A stretch of 64,000 nucleotides of DNA from Cellvibrionaceae bacterium 1162T.S.0a.05 (GCA_000964245.1 LANB01000001.1:3847501-3911500), one strand, 5' to 3'. Positions 27,416-36,714 are shown, counted from the stretch's first letter. Notes: generated by a model not told the origin, from the sequence alone. Program-made: numbers and translations.

Positions 27416-28345
27416 CTAAAGCTTGCTCAATAACTCTGGGACAGCGTCAAACAAGTCGGCAACCAGCCCATAGTCCGCAACCTGAAAGATGGGAGCATCT
27501 TCGTCCTTGTTTATCGCCACAATAACTTTTGAGTCTTTCATTCCCGCAAGGTGTTGGATTGCGCCGGAAATACCAATAGCGACATACAAATCTGGCGCCA
27601 CTATTTTACCCGTTTGCCCGACTTGCATATCATTCGGGACATAACCGGCATCCACTGCCGCCCGGGAAGCACCGACTGCACCACCGAATTTATCCGCTAA
27701 ATCATAGAGCATTTGAAAGTTTTCGCCATTTTGCATGCCGCGCCCACCCGAGACGATGACATTTGCAGCTGTAAGTTCCGGACGATCTGATTGTGCCAGC
27801 TCTTCAGATTCAAAGGCAGACAAGCCAAGGTCATGAACACTATCAATTTTTTCGATATTTGCACTGCCTCCATCGGCGGCAGCGGCATCAAAAGCGGTTG
27901 AGCGAATACTTAAGAGCTTGATCTTGTCGGAACTCTTCACTGTCGCGATAACATTGCCGGCATAAATTGGGCGTTTAAACGTGTCGGCACTTTCGATCGC
28001 CATAACATCAGAAATACTTTGGACATCAAGCAAGGCAGCAACGCGCGGCAACAGGTTTTTTCCGGTTGTTGTTGATGGGCACAAAACATATTCATACGCT
28101 TTCGCAAGTTCAGCGACCAGCGGTGCAATATTTTCAGCAAGTTGATGCGCATATGCCGCGTTATCGGCGTGCAGTACTTTGCTCACACCGCTGACAGCCG
28201 CTGCAGCGTTTGCCGCACCTTCTGCATTTTCTCCTGCGACCAACACGGTGAGATCCTCACCCAGTCGACCGGCTGCGGCGATACAGTTCAAACTTGCGCC
28301 TTTTAAAGACTGATTGTCATGTTCTGCAATGATAAGTACGCTCAT
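27416..28345 (-). CDS. etfA: Electron transfer flavoprotein subunit alpha
   Basis: 309 residues. The C-terminal FAD domain contains the family signature with [49 protein letters not shown] and [10 protein letters not shown]. It forms a heterodimer with EtfB, holds the FAD, takes electrons from acyl-CoA and other dehydrogenases and hands them to ETF-ubiquinone oxidoreductase. Its ATG overlaps the etfB stop (ATGA), so the two are translationally coupled. Confidence 0.97.
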   Translation of the reverse strand: MSVLIIAEHDNQSLKGASLNCIAAAGRLGEDLTVLVAGENAEGAANAAAAVSGVSKVLHADNAAYAHQLAENIAPLVAELAKAYEYVLCPSTTTGKNLLPRVAALLDVQSISDVMAIESADTFKRPIYAGNVIATVKSSDKIKLLSIRSTAFDAAAADGGSANIEKIDSVHDLGLSAFESEELAQSDRPELTAANVIVSGGRGMQNGENFQMLYDLADKFGGAVGASRAAVDAGYVPNDMQVGQTGKIVAPDLYVAIGISGAIQHLAGMKDSKVIVAINKDEDAPIFQVADYGLVADLFDAVPELLSKL

Positions 28346-29094
28346 TGAATTACCTTCGCCTCATTTCGTAATTTATCCAAAAGCTCGTCGATACTCGCCA
28401 CTTTGACTCCGGCGCTGCGTTCTGCAGGCGGCTCAACAGAAAGCAGTGTTACACGAGGCGTTGAATCCACACCCAGATCAGCCAGCGCTTTGACATCCAA
28501 TGGTTTTTTCTTGGCCTTCATAATATTTGGAAGTGATGCATAACGAGGTTCGTTCAAGCGTAAATCGGTTGTGATAATTGCGGGCAACTTTAATTCCAGT
28601 GTTTGCAAACCACCGTCGATTTCACGAGTCACCGAGCATTTACCATCTGCCAGGCTTAGCTTTGAAGCAAAGGTTCCCTGCGGGAGACTCAGGAGTGCAG
28701 CAAGCATTTGCCCGGTTTGGTTGTTATCACCATCGATGGATTGTTTACCCATGATGACCAGATCGGGCGTTTCTTCCTCGTAAATCTTTTGCAGGCATTT
28801 TGCCACGGCCAAAGGTTCGAGCTTATCTTCGGTTTCAACAAGAATGCCACGATCAGCACCCAGTGCCATGGCTGCACGAATTTGTTCCTGTGCTTTACTT
28901 GTGCCGATGGACACAACCACAATTTCAGTTGCCTGCCCTGCTTCCTTGATGCGTACCGCTTCTTCAACCGCAATCTCACAAAAAGGGTTTACCGACATCT
29001 TGACGTTGGCCAAATCAACATCACTGCCATCTTCTTTTGGTCGCACCTTGACGTTGTAATCGACCACTCGTTTAATTGGCACAAGGATTTTCAT
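28342..29094 (-). CDS. etfB: Electron transfer flavoprotein subunit beta
   Basis: 250 residues starting at ATG 29094 ([18 protein letters not shown]), the normal EtfB N-terminus, with GGAG eight bases upstream; an in-frame start six codons earlier is unlikely. The signature region [11 protein letters not shown] and the dehydrogenase-recognition loop [14 protein letters not shown] are present. It binds AMP and docks the partner dehydrogenases. First gene of etfBA, divergent from ETF-QO, so both halves of the same electron path are controlled from one 157-bp region. Confidence 0.97.
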   Translation of the reverse strand: MKILVPIKRVVDYNVKVRPKEDGSDVDLANVKMSVNPFCEIAVEEAVRIKEAGQATEIVVVSIGTSKAQEQIRAAMALGADRGILVETEDKLEPLAVAKCLQKIYEEETPDLVIMGKQSIDGDNNQTGQMLAALLSLPQGTFASKLSLADGKCSVTREIDGGLQTLELKLPAIITTDLRLNEPRYASLPNIMKAKKKPLDVKALADLGVDSTPRVTLLSVEPPAERSAGVKVASIDELLDKLRNEAKVIQ

Positions 29095-29120
29095 GCGTCG
29101 AACTCCATGCAAAAATCGTT

Positions 29121-29176
29121 AGTGTATAAGCGTTTGACTATAGCATAGCCTTTTTATAGCCCTAAAGTGTATAAGC
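29121..29176. promoter_or_regulatory. Direct 11-bp repeat in the etfB / ETF-QO divergent region
   Basis: AGTGTATAAGC occurs at 29121-29131 and again at 29166-29176, 45 bp apart (about four helix turns), between the two divergent start codons. Such spaced repeats suit a shared regulator of fatty-acid or amino-acid oxidation; no named regulator motif was matched. Confidence 0.4.
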
Positions 29177-29203
29177 TTGCGAGTTTAGTGTCTTTTTCGC
29201 TTG

Positions 29204-29209
29204 TATAAT
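29204..29209 (+). promoter_or_regulatory. Probable -10 element of the ETF-QO promoter
   Basis: Perfect TATAAT, 42 bases upstream of the ETF-QO ATG. No good -35 lies at 16-18 bp (TTGCGA is 21 bp away), which would fit an activator-dependent promoter. Confidence 0.45.
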
Positions 29210-29251
29210 GAAATGTATCAACCTGTTTAGAAAGTAACCGGAGGTTAAAAC

Positions 29252-30904
29252 ATGGAACCCGAAATTGAACGCGAAAGTATGGAATATGACGTTGTTGTCG
29301 TGGGAGCGGGTCCTGCCGGTTTGGCTTGCGCGTGCAAACTGAAGCAATTAAATAGTGACTTGAATGTATGCGTCGTAGAAAAAGGTTCGGAAGTCGGTGC
29401 ACATATTTTATCCGGCGCTGTCCTGGAACCCAGTGCGCTCAGCGAACTGTTTCCGGATTGGCGCGAACAGAACGCGCCCCTACACACCGAAGTAAAGGAA
29501 GATCAAATTTTGCTCTTGAAAAGTGAGCAAAGCACACAACAGATTCCTGGTATGTTCGCCCCGTTTACCATGCACAACAAGGGCAACTACATCGTCAGCC
29601 TCGGTAATTTCTGTCGTTGGCTCGCAGAACAAGCAGAAAACCTTGGAGTTGAAATTTTCCCCGGCTTTGCCGCATCCGACCTCGTGTTTGACGAAACCGG
29701 CGCGGTTAAAGGGATCGTAACGGGCGATATGGGGATTGCGGAAGATGGCTCACACAAAGACAGCTACATGCCGGGCATGGAATTACATGCTCGCTATACC
29801 GTTTTTGCGGAAGGCTGCCGAGGTCACCTTGGCAAAAAACTGATTGCGCATTTTGAATTGGATGAAGGAAAGGAAGCACAACACTACGGCATCGGTTTAA
29901 AAGAGTTGTGGAAGGTTCCGAAAGAGATTCACCAGCCCGGGCTCGTTGTGCACACCGCAGGCTGGCCACTTAACGAAACACAGTCTCAAGGAGGCGGCTT
30001 TCTCTATCATCTTGAGGACCAGCAAGTCGCCGTGGGTTTAATTGTAGACCTGTCCTACAGTAACCCCTGGCTAAGCCCTTTTGACGAATTTCAACGCTAT
30101 AAACACCAAAAAGATATCAAGAAACACCTCGAAGGTGGAGAACGCATCGCCTACGGTGCCAGAGCAATAAACAAGGGCGGTATCCAGGCCCAACCGCGTA
30201 TGTTTTTTCCCGGAGGCTTATTGATTGGTGACAATGCGGGAACACTCAACTTCGCGAAAATTAAAGGCAGTCATACTGCAATGAAGTCCGGCATGGTGGC
30301 CGCAGAGGTCATTGCGAAAAACATTCAGGCAGATAATGCACCGCAAACTTTGTCTGAATTCGAATCGGCTTACAAAGCGAGTTGGGCATGGAAAGAGCTG
30401 TATCAACAACGCAATTTCGGGCCGGCTCAACATCGCTGGGGGAATATATTGGGCTCTGCCTACGCCTTTATCGATTTAAATCTATTCCGTGGCGCACTAC
30501 CCTGGACCTTGAGCGACCCGGTCGCAGATCATGAAAAATTAAAACCTGCCGAATCCACCGAGGCCCCTAACTATCCCAAGCCCGACGGCAAACTCAGTTT
30601 TGATAAATTGTCCTCGGTGTTTATTTCGAACACCAATCACGAGGAAGATCAACCTTCACACTTGCGCCTGACTGACCCCGCAATCCCTCTGAATGACAAC
30701 CTGGAGAAATTTGCGGAACCCGCTCAACGCTATTGCCCTGCTGGCGTGTATGAAATTATTGAAAACGAAGACGGAAACAAACGCTTTCAGATTAATGCGC
30801 AAAATTGCGTGCATTGTAAGACCTGCGATATCAAAGACCCGGCTCAGAATATTACCTGGTTGTGCCCTGAAGGCGGCGGCGGCCCTAACTACCCCAACAT
30901 GTAA
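29252..30904 (+). CDS. Electron transfer flavoprotein-ubiquinone oxidoreductase
   Basis: 550 residues, a normal length for ETF-QO. FAD-binding VVVVGAGPAGLACA at 11-24, the membrane-associated ubiquinone-binding region, and a C-terminal 4Fe-4S ferredoxin-like domain with CVHCKTCDIKDP and a last Cys in WLCPEGGGGPNYPNM. It passes electrons from reduced ETF to ubiquinone at the inner membrane. GGAGG seven bases before the ATG supports the start. It is divergent from etfBA. Confidence 0.97.
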   Translation: MEPEIERESMEYDVVVVGAGPAGLACACKLKQLNSDLNVCVVEKGSEVGAHILSGAVLEPSALSELFPDWREQNAPLHTEVKEDQILLLKSEQSTQQIPGMFAPFTMHNKGNYIVSLGNFCRWLAEQAENLGVEIFPGFAASDLVFDETGAVKGIVTGDMGIAEDGSHKDSYMPGMELHARYTVFAEGCRGHLGKKLIAHFELDEGKEAQHYGIGLKELWKVPKEIHQPGLVVHTAGWPLNETQSQGGGFLYHLEDQQVAVGLIVDLSYSNPWLSPFDEFQRYKHQKDIKKHLEGGERIAYGARAINKGGIQAQPRMFFPGGLLIGDNAGTLNFAKIKGSHTAMKSGMVAAEVIAKNIQADNAPQTLSEFESAYKASWAWKELYQQRNFGPAQHRWGNILGSAYAFIDLNLFRGALPWTLSDPVADHEKLKPAESTEAPNYPKPDGKLSFDKLSSVFISNTNHEEDQPSHLRLTDPAIPLNDNLEKFAEPAQRYCPAGVYEIIENEDGNKRFQINAQNCVHCKTCDIKDPAQNITWLCPEGGGGPNYPNM

Positions 30905-30910
30905 TTTATT

Positions 30911-31510
30911 CTAACGCGGGTTTGACGGTGACAAATGTGCTGCGACGGTTTGCGCTGCTGCAGCATAAAAGTCCGCGTCTTTTCTCACAGGAGACAACCA
31001 GATTTGCTCACTGCCTATGGCGAAAGAGTCATGCACTTTCCAGGTGTAGGGATCAAGCAGCACAAGATTCATTTTTTTTGAGTGCCGGAGTTGCCATTTA
31101 TTTTCTTCAGCCGAATCGTAAATTACATTGGGCATCAGTAAAAAATCAGCGCCAATTGCCAAGGCTTCCAGGCGTGCTTCTTCAATACTTAAACTTGCAC
31201 TTCCGGCAGTGGTATGGGGAAAATATTCCCTGAACGCTGCGACAAAACCTGCTTCTCTTGCCATCATTAAACGTGGTTGTGAGATGCTCTCTTCGCGGCG
31301 ATGATGCCGTTCGCTATAGGCCTGGCTGTAAAGATAAATATGGGCGTTCCGTGACAACGAAAATTCAGATTGACGCGTCAAGGTGTGGTGATGAATGAGA
31401 TGCGTTTTGGCGAGCATCTGCTGCGAGGTATTCGCAACATAGGCTACACTGCAAGCATTCGTGACCAAAACAACCAGGGTGATAATACAAAGCGTGATTC
31501 GCTTATTCAT
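30911..31510 (-). CDS. Putative lipoprotein, DUF4823-like
   Basis: 199 residues with an N-terminal signal (ITLCIITLVVLVTNAC) whose Cys could be lipidated (TNAC is a weak lipobox). The rest has the pattern I recall for DUF4823 lipoproteins: a stretch of basic and polar residues, a beta segment (NAHIYLYSQ), an EAGFVAAFREYFP element, then EARLEALAIGADFLLMPNVI and a closing LVLLDPYTWKV element. Function unknown. It converges with ETF-QO, six bases apart, and its start lies 129 bp from divergent tesB. Confidence 0.6.
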   Translation of the reverse strand: MNKRITLCIITLVVLVTNACSVAYVANTSQQMLAKTHLIHHHTLTRQSEFSLSRNAHIYLYSQAYSERHHRREESISQPRLMMAREAGFVAAFREYFPHTTAGSASLSIEEARLEALAIGADFLLMPNVIYDSAEENKWQLRHSKKMNLVLLDPYTWKVHDSFAIGSEQIWLSPVRKDADFYAAAAQTVAAHLSPSNPR

Positions 31511-31639
31511 GAGTATTCCTGCATCCTCAACACGACCGGGGCCAGCTTGCTTTTGTTAGTCCAAATGTACATCCGCGCCATTCATACACAAGCCACCATT
31601 TGCTAGTGTATCGGCCACAGCAGTAATTTAATTAGAACT

Positions 31640-32500
31640 ATGAATGCTAATTTGTCGCAAATCATTGAACTCGAGCAACTGGATGTAAACCTGTTTCGCA
31701 GTAAATTCCACAGGGAAAATTTTCGGCGCACTCTTTTTGGGGGCCAGGTGATCTCTCAGGCACTGGCAGCTGCCACCGCAACCGTTGAAGGCCGCTTACC
31801 GCATTCCTTACATGCGTATTTCTTACGCCCTGGTAGTAGCGATGTCCCGGTCATTTACGATGTGGATATCGTTCGGGATGGGCGCAGTATTTCCAGCCGA
31901 CGAATTGTCTGTCGACAAAAAGGCAAAGCCATTCTCAATATGTCTGTCTCATTTCAGGTTGAGGAGGAAGGCTTTGAGCATGCCGATGTTGCCCCCCAAA
32001 CAGCTGCCGCTGAGGAATTATTGAAACAGCGCATCGACAGCCTCGAGCAACCCAATATGCCCTCCCATACCTACAACCCGGAACAAACTGCCGCGCCTTT
32101 TCAACTTGTACCGGTGAAAGAAACACTTTTTATTGATAAAGAACCCGCCGCACCGGAAGCCTTGTTGTGGTTGAGGGCGAACGAAAGGCTTTCAGATAGC
32201 ACATTGGTTCACTTGTCTGCCCTGACCTTTGCGTCCGATTTTGGCTTATTAGCCACCAGCCTGTTACCGCATCGTGCAACCTTATTTGATGATGATATGT
32301 TTACCGCCAGCATTGACCATGCAATGTGGTTTCACACCGTTGATTTTCGTGCTGATGAATGGTTGTTATGTCGCATACACAGCCCCTGGGCCGGAAACGG
32401 GCGCGGCTTCTCTATTGGCAGTATTTTCAACCAAAGTGGAAAACTGGTTGCTTCAATGGCTCAGGAAGGTTTGGTCCGCAAATTGAGCAAATTAGAATAG
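31640..32500 (+). CDS. tesB: Acyl-CoA thioesterase II
   Basis: 286 residues, the same size as E. coli TesB. Double hot-dog fold signatures: RTLFGGQVISQALAAAT (about 30-46), LHAYFLRPGSSDVPVIYDV, the second repeat with ALTFASDFGLLATSL and SIDHAMWFHTVDFRADEWLLC, and the closing GFSIGSIFNQSGKLVASMAQEGLVR. The family's Asp-Thr-Gln active site is compatible with these segments. It cleaves medium- and long-chain acyl-CoA to free acid and CoA. Confidence 0.96.
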   Translation: MNANLSQIIELEQLDVNLFRSKFHRENFRRTLFGGQVISQALAAATATVEGRLPHSLHAYFLRPGSSDVPVIYDVDIVRDGRSISSRRIVCRQKGKAILNMSVSFQVEEEGFEHADVAPQTAAAEELLKQRIDSLEQPNMPSHTYNPEQTAAPFQLVPVKETLFIDKEPAAPEALLWLRANERLSDSTLVHLSALTFASDFGLLATSLLPHRATLFDDDMFTASIDHAMWFHTVDFRADEWLLCRIHSPWAGNGRGFSIGSIFNQSGKLVASMAQEGLVRKLSKLE

Positions 32501-32665
32501 ACTCGAATTTTTATAGTAGAAATTGTTTCAAAAAAATTGTTAGACGGACTGGAAAATCGGCCAACATGACCAATACTTACAATATCGGTAGCAAACATCC
32601 CCCAAGTGTTCTTGGCTACTGGTTTTAAGGATTATTCCTTAAATGTTTAACTCCTAATGGTCCTG

Positions 32666-32704
32666 GCCCGACGCTCTCCCCCCCGAAACGTCGGGCTTTT
32701 TTTT
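32666..32704. terminator. Intrinsic terminator between tesB and trmH
   Basis: Arms GCCCGACG and CGTCGGGC with a C-rich loop, followed by a run of eight T on the plus strand. Confidence 0.9.
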
Positions 32705-32721
32705 GCCTGTCATTTTTAGCT

Positions 32722-33408
32722 CTAGCTGTTCTGTGAGACCTGTCGATACCATTCAGCCGCGTTGATAATTTCACCGTCATCAGGGTTTACCGGGGGGTAG
32801 GCGAGCGCGTATTTATGGCAATATTCTGCAATTGCAGGGTGGGCCCAGCGAAAGAACAGGCTTTGCCACTCGTCCGGCGCGAGTCTTACACTCTCGTAGT
32901 AGCCGGCCAGCTCTCTTTGACGCTGGACTTCCATCAGGATGGTTGCACAAGCCACCGACACATTAAAGGACTCCACCATACCGACCATGGGGACATAGAC
33001 CTCATGATCGACGACACGTGTGGCATGGTCGCTCACGCCTTTCACCTCGGCACCCAGCACCAGCGCAGTTGGCTTGAGGTAATCAATGTCCCGAAAATGC
33101 CTGGCTTGCGCACTCTTGTTGGCCGCTACGATCTGGTAGCCTGCAGTTTTTAAGTCTTCCAGCGGTTGCGAAATCGTACTGTGATGAACGACATCAACCC
33201 ACTTATCAGCACTTGCCGCGGTCCCCGAGTAGGTCTGATAGCCTTCCTGGGGCATGACACAATGAATCTTGCCGATGCCAATGGCATCGCAACTGCGCAC
33301 AATCGCCGCAAGGTTCCGGCCTTTATGAACTTCATCTGTAACTACCGTAAGGTCTGGCTGCCGCTGATTCAGGACAGATCGAATGCGCGCAAAACGTTCT
33401 GGGGTCAT
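32722..33408 (-). CDS. trmH: tRNA (guanosine(18)-2'-O)-methyltransferase
   Basis: 228 residues. SpoU-family SAM-dependent enzyme with the trefoil-knot motifs: HKGRNLAAIVRSCDAIGI (N-terminal, with the catalytic Arg), LVLGAEVKGVS and VPMVGMVESFNVSVACATILMEV. A C-terminal helix-rich extension of about 50 residues is typical of TrmH, which methylates G18 in the tRNA D-loop. It is transcribed away from the DAHP synthase and converges with tesB. Confidence 0.95.
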   Translation of the reverse strand: MTPERFARIRSVLNQRQPDLTVVTDEVHKGRNLAAIVRSCDAIGIGKIHCVMPQEGYQTYSGTAASADKWVDVVHHSTISQPLEDLKTAGYQIVAANKSAQARHFRDIDYLKPTALVLGAEVKGVSDHATRVVDHEVYVPMVGMVESFNVSVACATILMEVQRQRELAGYYESVRLAPDEWQSLFFRWAHPAIAEYCHKYALAYPPVNPDDGEIINAAEWYRQVSQNS

Positions 33409-33966
33409 TTTAAGAAAGCCTGGTTTGAATTTTGGGACGTGTTAAAAGTAAACGATCTAAATAAAAATTCATCAGGTCTGAACTTTTGTGACGAATTTAT
33501 TAAAAACATAGGCAGGGATATGTCATAAATTTTCCACATTTCCTGTGGATAACTTAGTGGATAGCATCTTGGAAATGGATCACTTCGCTTGCAATTCCGG
33601 GACTGACAACAAATTGGTTGTTTTTTAACCATATACAGTTTTTCATTATATTTCAATAGGTTACAGTGTTTTTGTAGAGAGATTCTTTAAATAACGCTTG
33701 TATACATTAAAATTCGGGCTTCTTAACAAACTTTTTTGGATTTGTGTATAAAACGTTAGCCACTCCTAACCCTTCAGCCCAGTAGACAGATTTGGAAAAA
33801 ATTCAAGCACCATTCGGGTGCATCGAATCGTGTTTGTGGCATACTCTTTTGCTTATGCGTATTTTTGCGACAAAATCAGGGCGATTTAAGCGTCATTTAT
33901 AATATTGCCCATGACTTTAAAGTACAATGCGCCCTCTTTTTTTAGCCGTACCTAACTGGAACCCAC
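33409..33966. other. 558-bp divergent intergenic region, trmH / DAHP synthase
   Basis: No convincing gene. It holds a DnaA-box-like inverted pair (33530-33552), many AT-rich stretches and, closer to the DAHP synthase, a perfect TATAAT at 33898-33903, 63 bases before its ATG. No obvious -35 pairs with it and no TyrR-type box was confirmed. A 15-codon open frame at 33855 is not a credible leader peptide. Confidence 0.45.
33530..33552. promoter_or_regulatory. Inverted DnaA-box-like pair
   Basis: TTTTCCACA and TGTGGATAA, separated by five bases, form an inverted repeat with perfect inner arms TCCACA/TGTGGA. TGTGGATAA is a perfect DnaA box; TTTTCCACA differs by one base. It could equally be a dyad operator for another protein. 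The region has no GC-skew or oriC-type gene context visible here. Confidence 0.35.
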
Positions 33967-35034
33967 ATGTCACACGTAGAAGATTTAAACGTAGTATCTC
34001 AGGAGCTGTTGATCACTCCTGAAGCGCTGCAAGCCGAGATGCCCATTTCGGTGAAAGCAGCAGAAACGGTAACGGCGGGTCGAACTGTAGTGCGAGATAT
34101 CCTTGATCGCAAGGACCATCGCATGATTGTTGTAATTGGCCCCTGTTCTATTCACGATACCAAGGCCGCCATGGATTATGCCCAGCGCCTGAAAGCCTTA
34201 GCCGAGAAAGTTGGCGATACGCTTTATATTGTGATGCGTGTGTATTTTGAGAAGCCTCGTACCACTGTTGGCTGGAAAGGGCTTATTAATGACCCCTACC
34301 TCAACGACTCTTTTAAAATTCAGGAGGGTTTGCACGTTGGTCGCAAGCTATTGCTGGATATCGCCGAGCTCGGTTTGCCTGCTGCTACCGAGGCACTCGA
34401 TCCCATTTCCCCGCAATATTTGCAGGACCTGATTTCCTGGTCCGCTATTGGCGCCAGAACCACTGAATCGCAAACCCACCGCGAAATGGCAAGTGGCTTA
34501 AGCTGTGCTGTTGGCTTCAAGAATGGCACAGATGGCGGCTTGACCGTCGCGATGAACGCGCTGAAATCCGTTTCCAATTCCCACCGCTTTCTGGGAATTA
34601 ATAAAGAAGGCCGGGTTTCAATTGTTCACACCCGAGGCAACCCATACGGCCACGTGGTTTTGCGCGGTGGCGATGGCAAGCCAAATTACGATTCCGTCAG
34701 CGTTAGCATTTGCGAGAAAGAGCTCAAGCAAGCAGGTCTTGCAAGCAATATCATGGTTGACTGCAGTCATGCGAACTCGAACAAAAACCACGAACTGCAA
34801 AGCCTGGTGATGGAAAACGTATGCAATCAGATACTCGAGGGCAACCAAAGTATTATAGGCGTTATGATTGAAAGTAATATCGGACCCGGTAATCAGAAAA
34901 TTCCTGATGACTTAAAGGACCTAAAATATGGCATTTCTGTGACGGATGCCTGTATCGATTGGCCAACGACTGAACATTTGCTCACTTCTTGCGCAGACAA
35001 ATTGCGTAATATCCTACCTACTCGTAAGAAATAA
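33967..35034 (+). CDS. 3-deoxy-7-phosphoheptulonate (DAHP) synthase, class I
   Basis: 355 residues, the AroF/AroG/AroH size. It condenses phosphoenolpyruvate and erythrose 4-phosphate, the first step of aromatic amino acid synthesis. Motifs: VVIGPCSIHD (near 58-67, metal-binding Cys), RVYFEKPRTTVGWKGLINDP, ARTTESQTHREMASGLS, GFKNGTDG, and VDCSHANSNKNHELQ. An isoform cannot be assigned by eye: the feedback-inhibition loop needs an alignment. It is followed by a strong stem-loop. GGAAC lies close before the ATG. Confidence 0.95.
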   Translation: MSHVEDLNVVSQELLITPEALQAEMPISVKAAETVTAGRTVVRDILDRKDHRMIVVIGPCSIHDTKAAMDYAQRLKALAEKVGDTLYIVMRVYFEKPRTTVGWKGLINDPYLNDSFKIQEGLHVGRKLLLDIAELGLPAATEALDPISPQYLQDLISWSAIGARTTESQTHREMASGLSCAVGFKNGTDGGLTVAMNALKSVSNSHRFLGINKEGRVSIVHTRGNPYGHVVLRGGDGKPNYDSVSVSICEKELKQAGLASNIMVDCSHANSNKNHELQSLVMENVCNQILEGNQSIIGVMIESNIGPGNQKIPDDLKDLKYGISVTDACIDWPTTEHLLTSCADKLRNILPTRKK

Positions 35035-35433
35035 CATTAAAAAGCTCTAGATAAGCCTTTGTTTTATAAGGCTTATCTAGACTTCCCGCTTACTTTTTGC
35101 TCATACTTTTAAACGCCATATTGTCCTTTTTTGTGCCAAATTGGCGCCAAATTATTCAAAAGACTTAATGCTTTATGCGCCGACGAATGGTACAAAAGTA
35201 GTGGATTTTTATAATTAATACTGTTAATTTGGTCGTTCGTCTCTCTTGCACACAAAGAAAAGCGGAACAGCCTTGCTGTTATCTGCGAATTCGAAGTCAA
35301 TAACATTTGGGAATAAGTCTTTTTAACCCAAAGCGACCTCAGCTTTTGTATTAGCGCGGCGAGACATCCAATGAAAACAGGTTTACTACTGCATGGATTG
35401 CGACCTTCTAACGACAATAAAGAGGCAGTAGTC
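35035..35433. other. Intergenic region between DAHP synthase and the 140-residue orphan
   Basis: It holds the stem-loop at 35046-35081 and then about 350 bp with no supported gene. A plus-strand frame starting at 35371 runs into the orphan gene but has a poor ribosome-binding site, so the start is placed at 35434. Confidence 0.5.
35046..35081. terminator. Long perfect stem-loop after DAHP synthase
   Basis: Fourteen-bp perfect arms TCTAGATAAGCCTT and AAGGCTTATCTAGA with an eight-base T-rich loop, 11 bases past the stop. It is followed by C/T-rich sequence rather than a clean T-run, but the stem strength supports termination or mRNA protection. Confidence 0.75.
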
Positions 35434-35856
35434 ATGAGCATTTATCAAAACAATACTTTTAATGTGCCGGAAAAGAATTCGAAGGCACAAATTAACGCTG
35501 AAGTACTTGGCGATATAACGGATCCACGTTCCGAGTGGTATGACCTTCGTGTAGCGGAGATGTCAGGCTGCGATTACGTTTTTGCCCCAGCCGACCGCTG
35601 CGAGATGTTGAGCTGCAAGGCCTCTCTTCAGGATTTTCTTCTCCATGTTCAAACTCTTTTGGGGTCTGAGCCGGAGCGAACAATTTTGATTACATACGCA
35701 CATTCAAATGAAGGCATACACTACCATCGTTACAATCTCGACTGGTTTGAAGATCGCATTATCGATGCATCGATTTCTGATTTAAGTGGCTCTCAACAAG
35801 TCGACTTTATTGAAATGCTGTATAAACACAGCGAAAAATTATTGCTCGCTGTTTAA
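35434..35856 (+). CDS. Small cytoplasmic orphan protein, unknown
   Basis: 140 residues from ATG 35434 (MSIYQNNTFNVPEKN...), with AGAGG nine bases upstream; a start 21 codons earlier is possible but lacks a site. The protein has no signal or transmembrane segment, is acidic and has two Cys-containing elements (AEMSGCDYVFAPADRCEMLSC). The C-terminal part is helical. It is flanked by a strong terminator on each side, so it is a stand-alone transcription unit. No family recognised. Confidence 0.6.
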   Translation: MSIYQNNTFNVPEKNSKAQINAEVLGDITDPRSEWYDLRVAEMSGCDYVFAPADRCEMLSCKASLQDFLLHVQTLLGSEPERTILITYAHSNEGIHYHRYNLDWFEDRIIDASISDLSGSQQVDFIEMLYKHSEKLLLAV

Positions 35857-35879
35857 GCTTTTTCCCGAATCTGAAATGT

Positions 35880-35909
35880 AAAAAAGGCGCTATTTTTAGC
35901 GCCTTTTTT
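35880..35909. terminator. Bidirectional intrinsic terminator
   Basis: AAAAAAGGCGCTA, four-T loop, TAGCGCCTTTTTT: arms of seven bp with A- and T-runs, between the orphan gene and convergent nfuA. Confidence 0.93.
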
Positions 35910-35927
35910 GTTTTCTATCAATTTTCT

Positions 35928-36542
35928 TTAATTGTAAAACGCTTGTGATTTATCGCTGTGATCAGTAACGTCCTGCACACCTGCGAGTTCAGGCACTTTT
36001 TCTCGCAAGGTTTTTTCAACGCCCTGCTTCAACGTTAAGTCGACTGCACTACAACCTTGGCAGCCCCCGCCAAACTTCAGTACTGCCATATTGTTCTCAT
36101 TGATCTCAACGAGCGAAACGTTACCACCATGCGCCGCCAAACCCGGATTAATATCGTTGTAAAGCACGTAATTAATTTTATCTTCCAGGCTACTATTCTC
36201 TGTGATTTTGGGCATCCGTGAATTCGGCGCACGAATAGTTAACTGCCCACCCATTTTATCGGGCGAATAATCCACTTTGGCGTCATCCAGAAAGGGAATG
36301 CTTCTACCCTCGAACCACGCAGTAAAGCTGTTTAGTTCAAAGGGCACATCACCTTCCTTCTCTTCGCCGGGCTTACAATAGGCAATGCATGTTTCCGCTT
36401 GCGGTGTTCCCGGGTTAGATACAAACATTCGGATACCGATGCCTTTAGTCTCCTGCTTATCGAGCAGGCCTTTCAAATAGGCTTCGGCAGATTCAGTGAT
36501 GTCCACATTAATCTCAGTGGCGAGGTCTACACTCATAGTCAT
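35928..36542 (-). CDS. nfuA: Fe/S biogenesis protein NfuA
   Basis: 204 residues (E. coli NfuA has 191). It has an N-terminal degenerate A-type domain (about 1-100) and a C-terminal Nfu domain with the cluster-binding [14 protein letters not shown] (CxxC at about 157-160). The N-terminal domain keeps [10 protein letters not shown] but lacks the full three-Cys set of A-type proteins, as in NfuA. It stores and delivers 4Fe-4S clusters to apo-enzymes under stress. Two in-frame ATGs exist two codons apart; I keep the first. It is divergent from metH. Confidence 0.95.
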   Translation of the reverse strand: MTMSVDLATEINVDITESAEAYLKGLLDKQETKGIGIRMFVSNPGTPQAETCIAYCKPGEEKEGDVPFELNSFTAWFEGRSIPFLDDAKVDYSPDKMGGQLTIRAPNSRMPKITENSSLEDKINYVLYNDINPGLAAHGGNVSLVEINENNMAVLKFGGGCQGCSAVDLTLKQGVEKTLREKVPELAGVQDVTDHSDKSQAFYN

Positions 36543-36645
36543 AATACCCTGGTAAAACTGTCGGGTATTTTAGCGAAGAAACATCGCATAGCAAACTGAT
36601 ATCGAGTACCCTCCCCCTCCCTGGAAGCCTCTGCTAGAATACTAC

Positions 36646-36661
36646 ATCAAAATATTTTGAT
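36646..36661. promoter_or_regulatory. 16-bp perfect palindrome upstream of metH
   Basis: ATCAAAATATTTTGAT lies 54-69 bases before the metH start and 104 bases before nfuA. It is a good candidate operator or AT-rich promoter core in the shared divergent region. It does not match the MetJ or MetR consensus that I know. Confidence 0.4.
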
Positions 36662-36714
36662 ATAGATTACAATTTAACCAGTACAGGCTATTACGTTGAC
36701 GAGAGAGCACGACA

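Noticed and set aside
32565-32627. A 20-residue plus-strand frame after tesB
   Set aside because: No clear ribosome-binding site and no neighbour suggesting a leader peptide; likely chance.
33855-33902. A 15-codon leader peptide upstream of the DAHP synthase
   Set aside because: No run of aromatic codons and no attenuator stems were seen, so there is no support for transcription attenuation.
36543-36714. Cobalamin riboswitch upstream of metH
   Set aside because: Only 172 bp separate the divergent start codons and no B12-box-like core was recognised.
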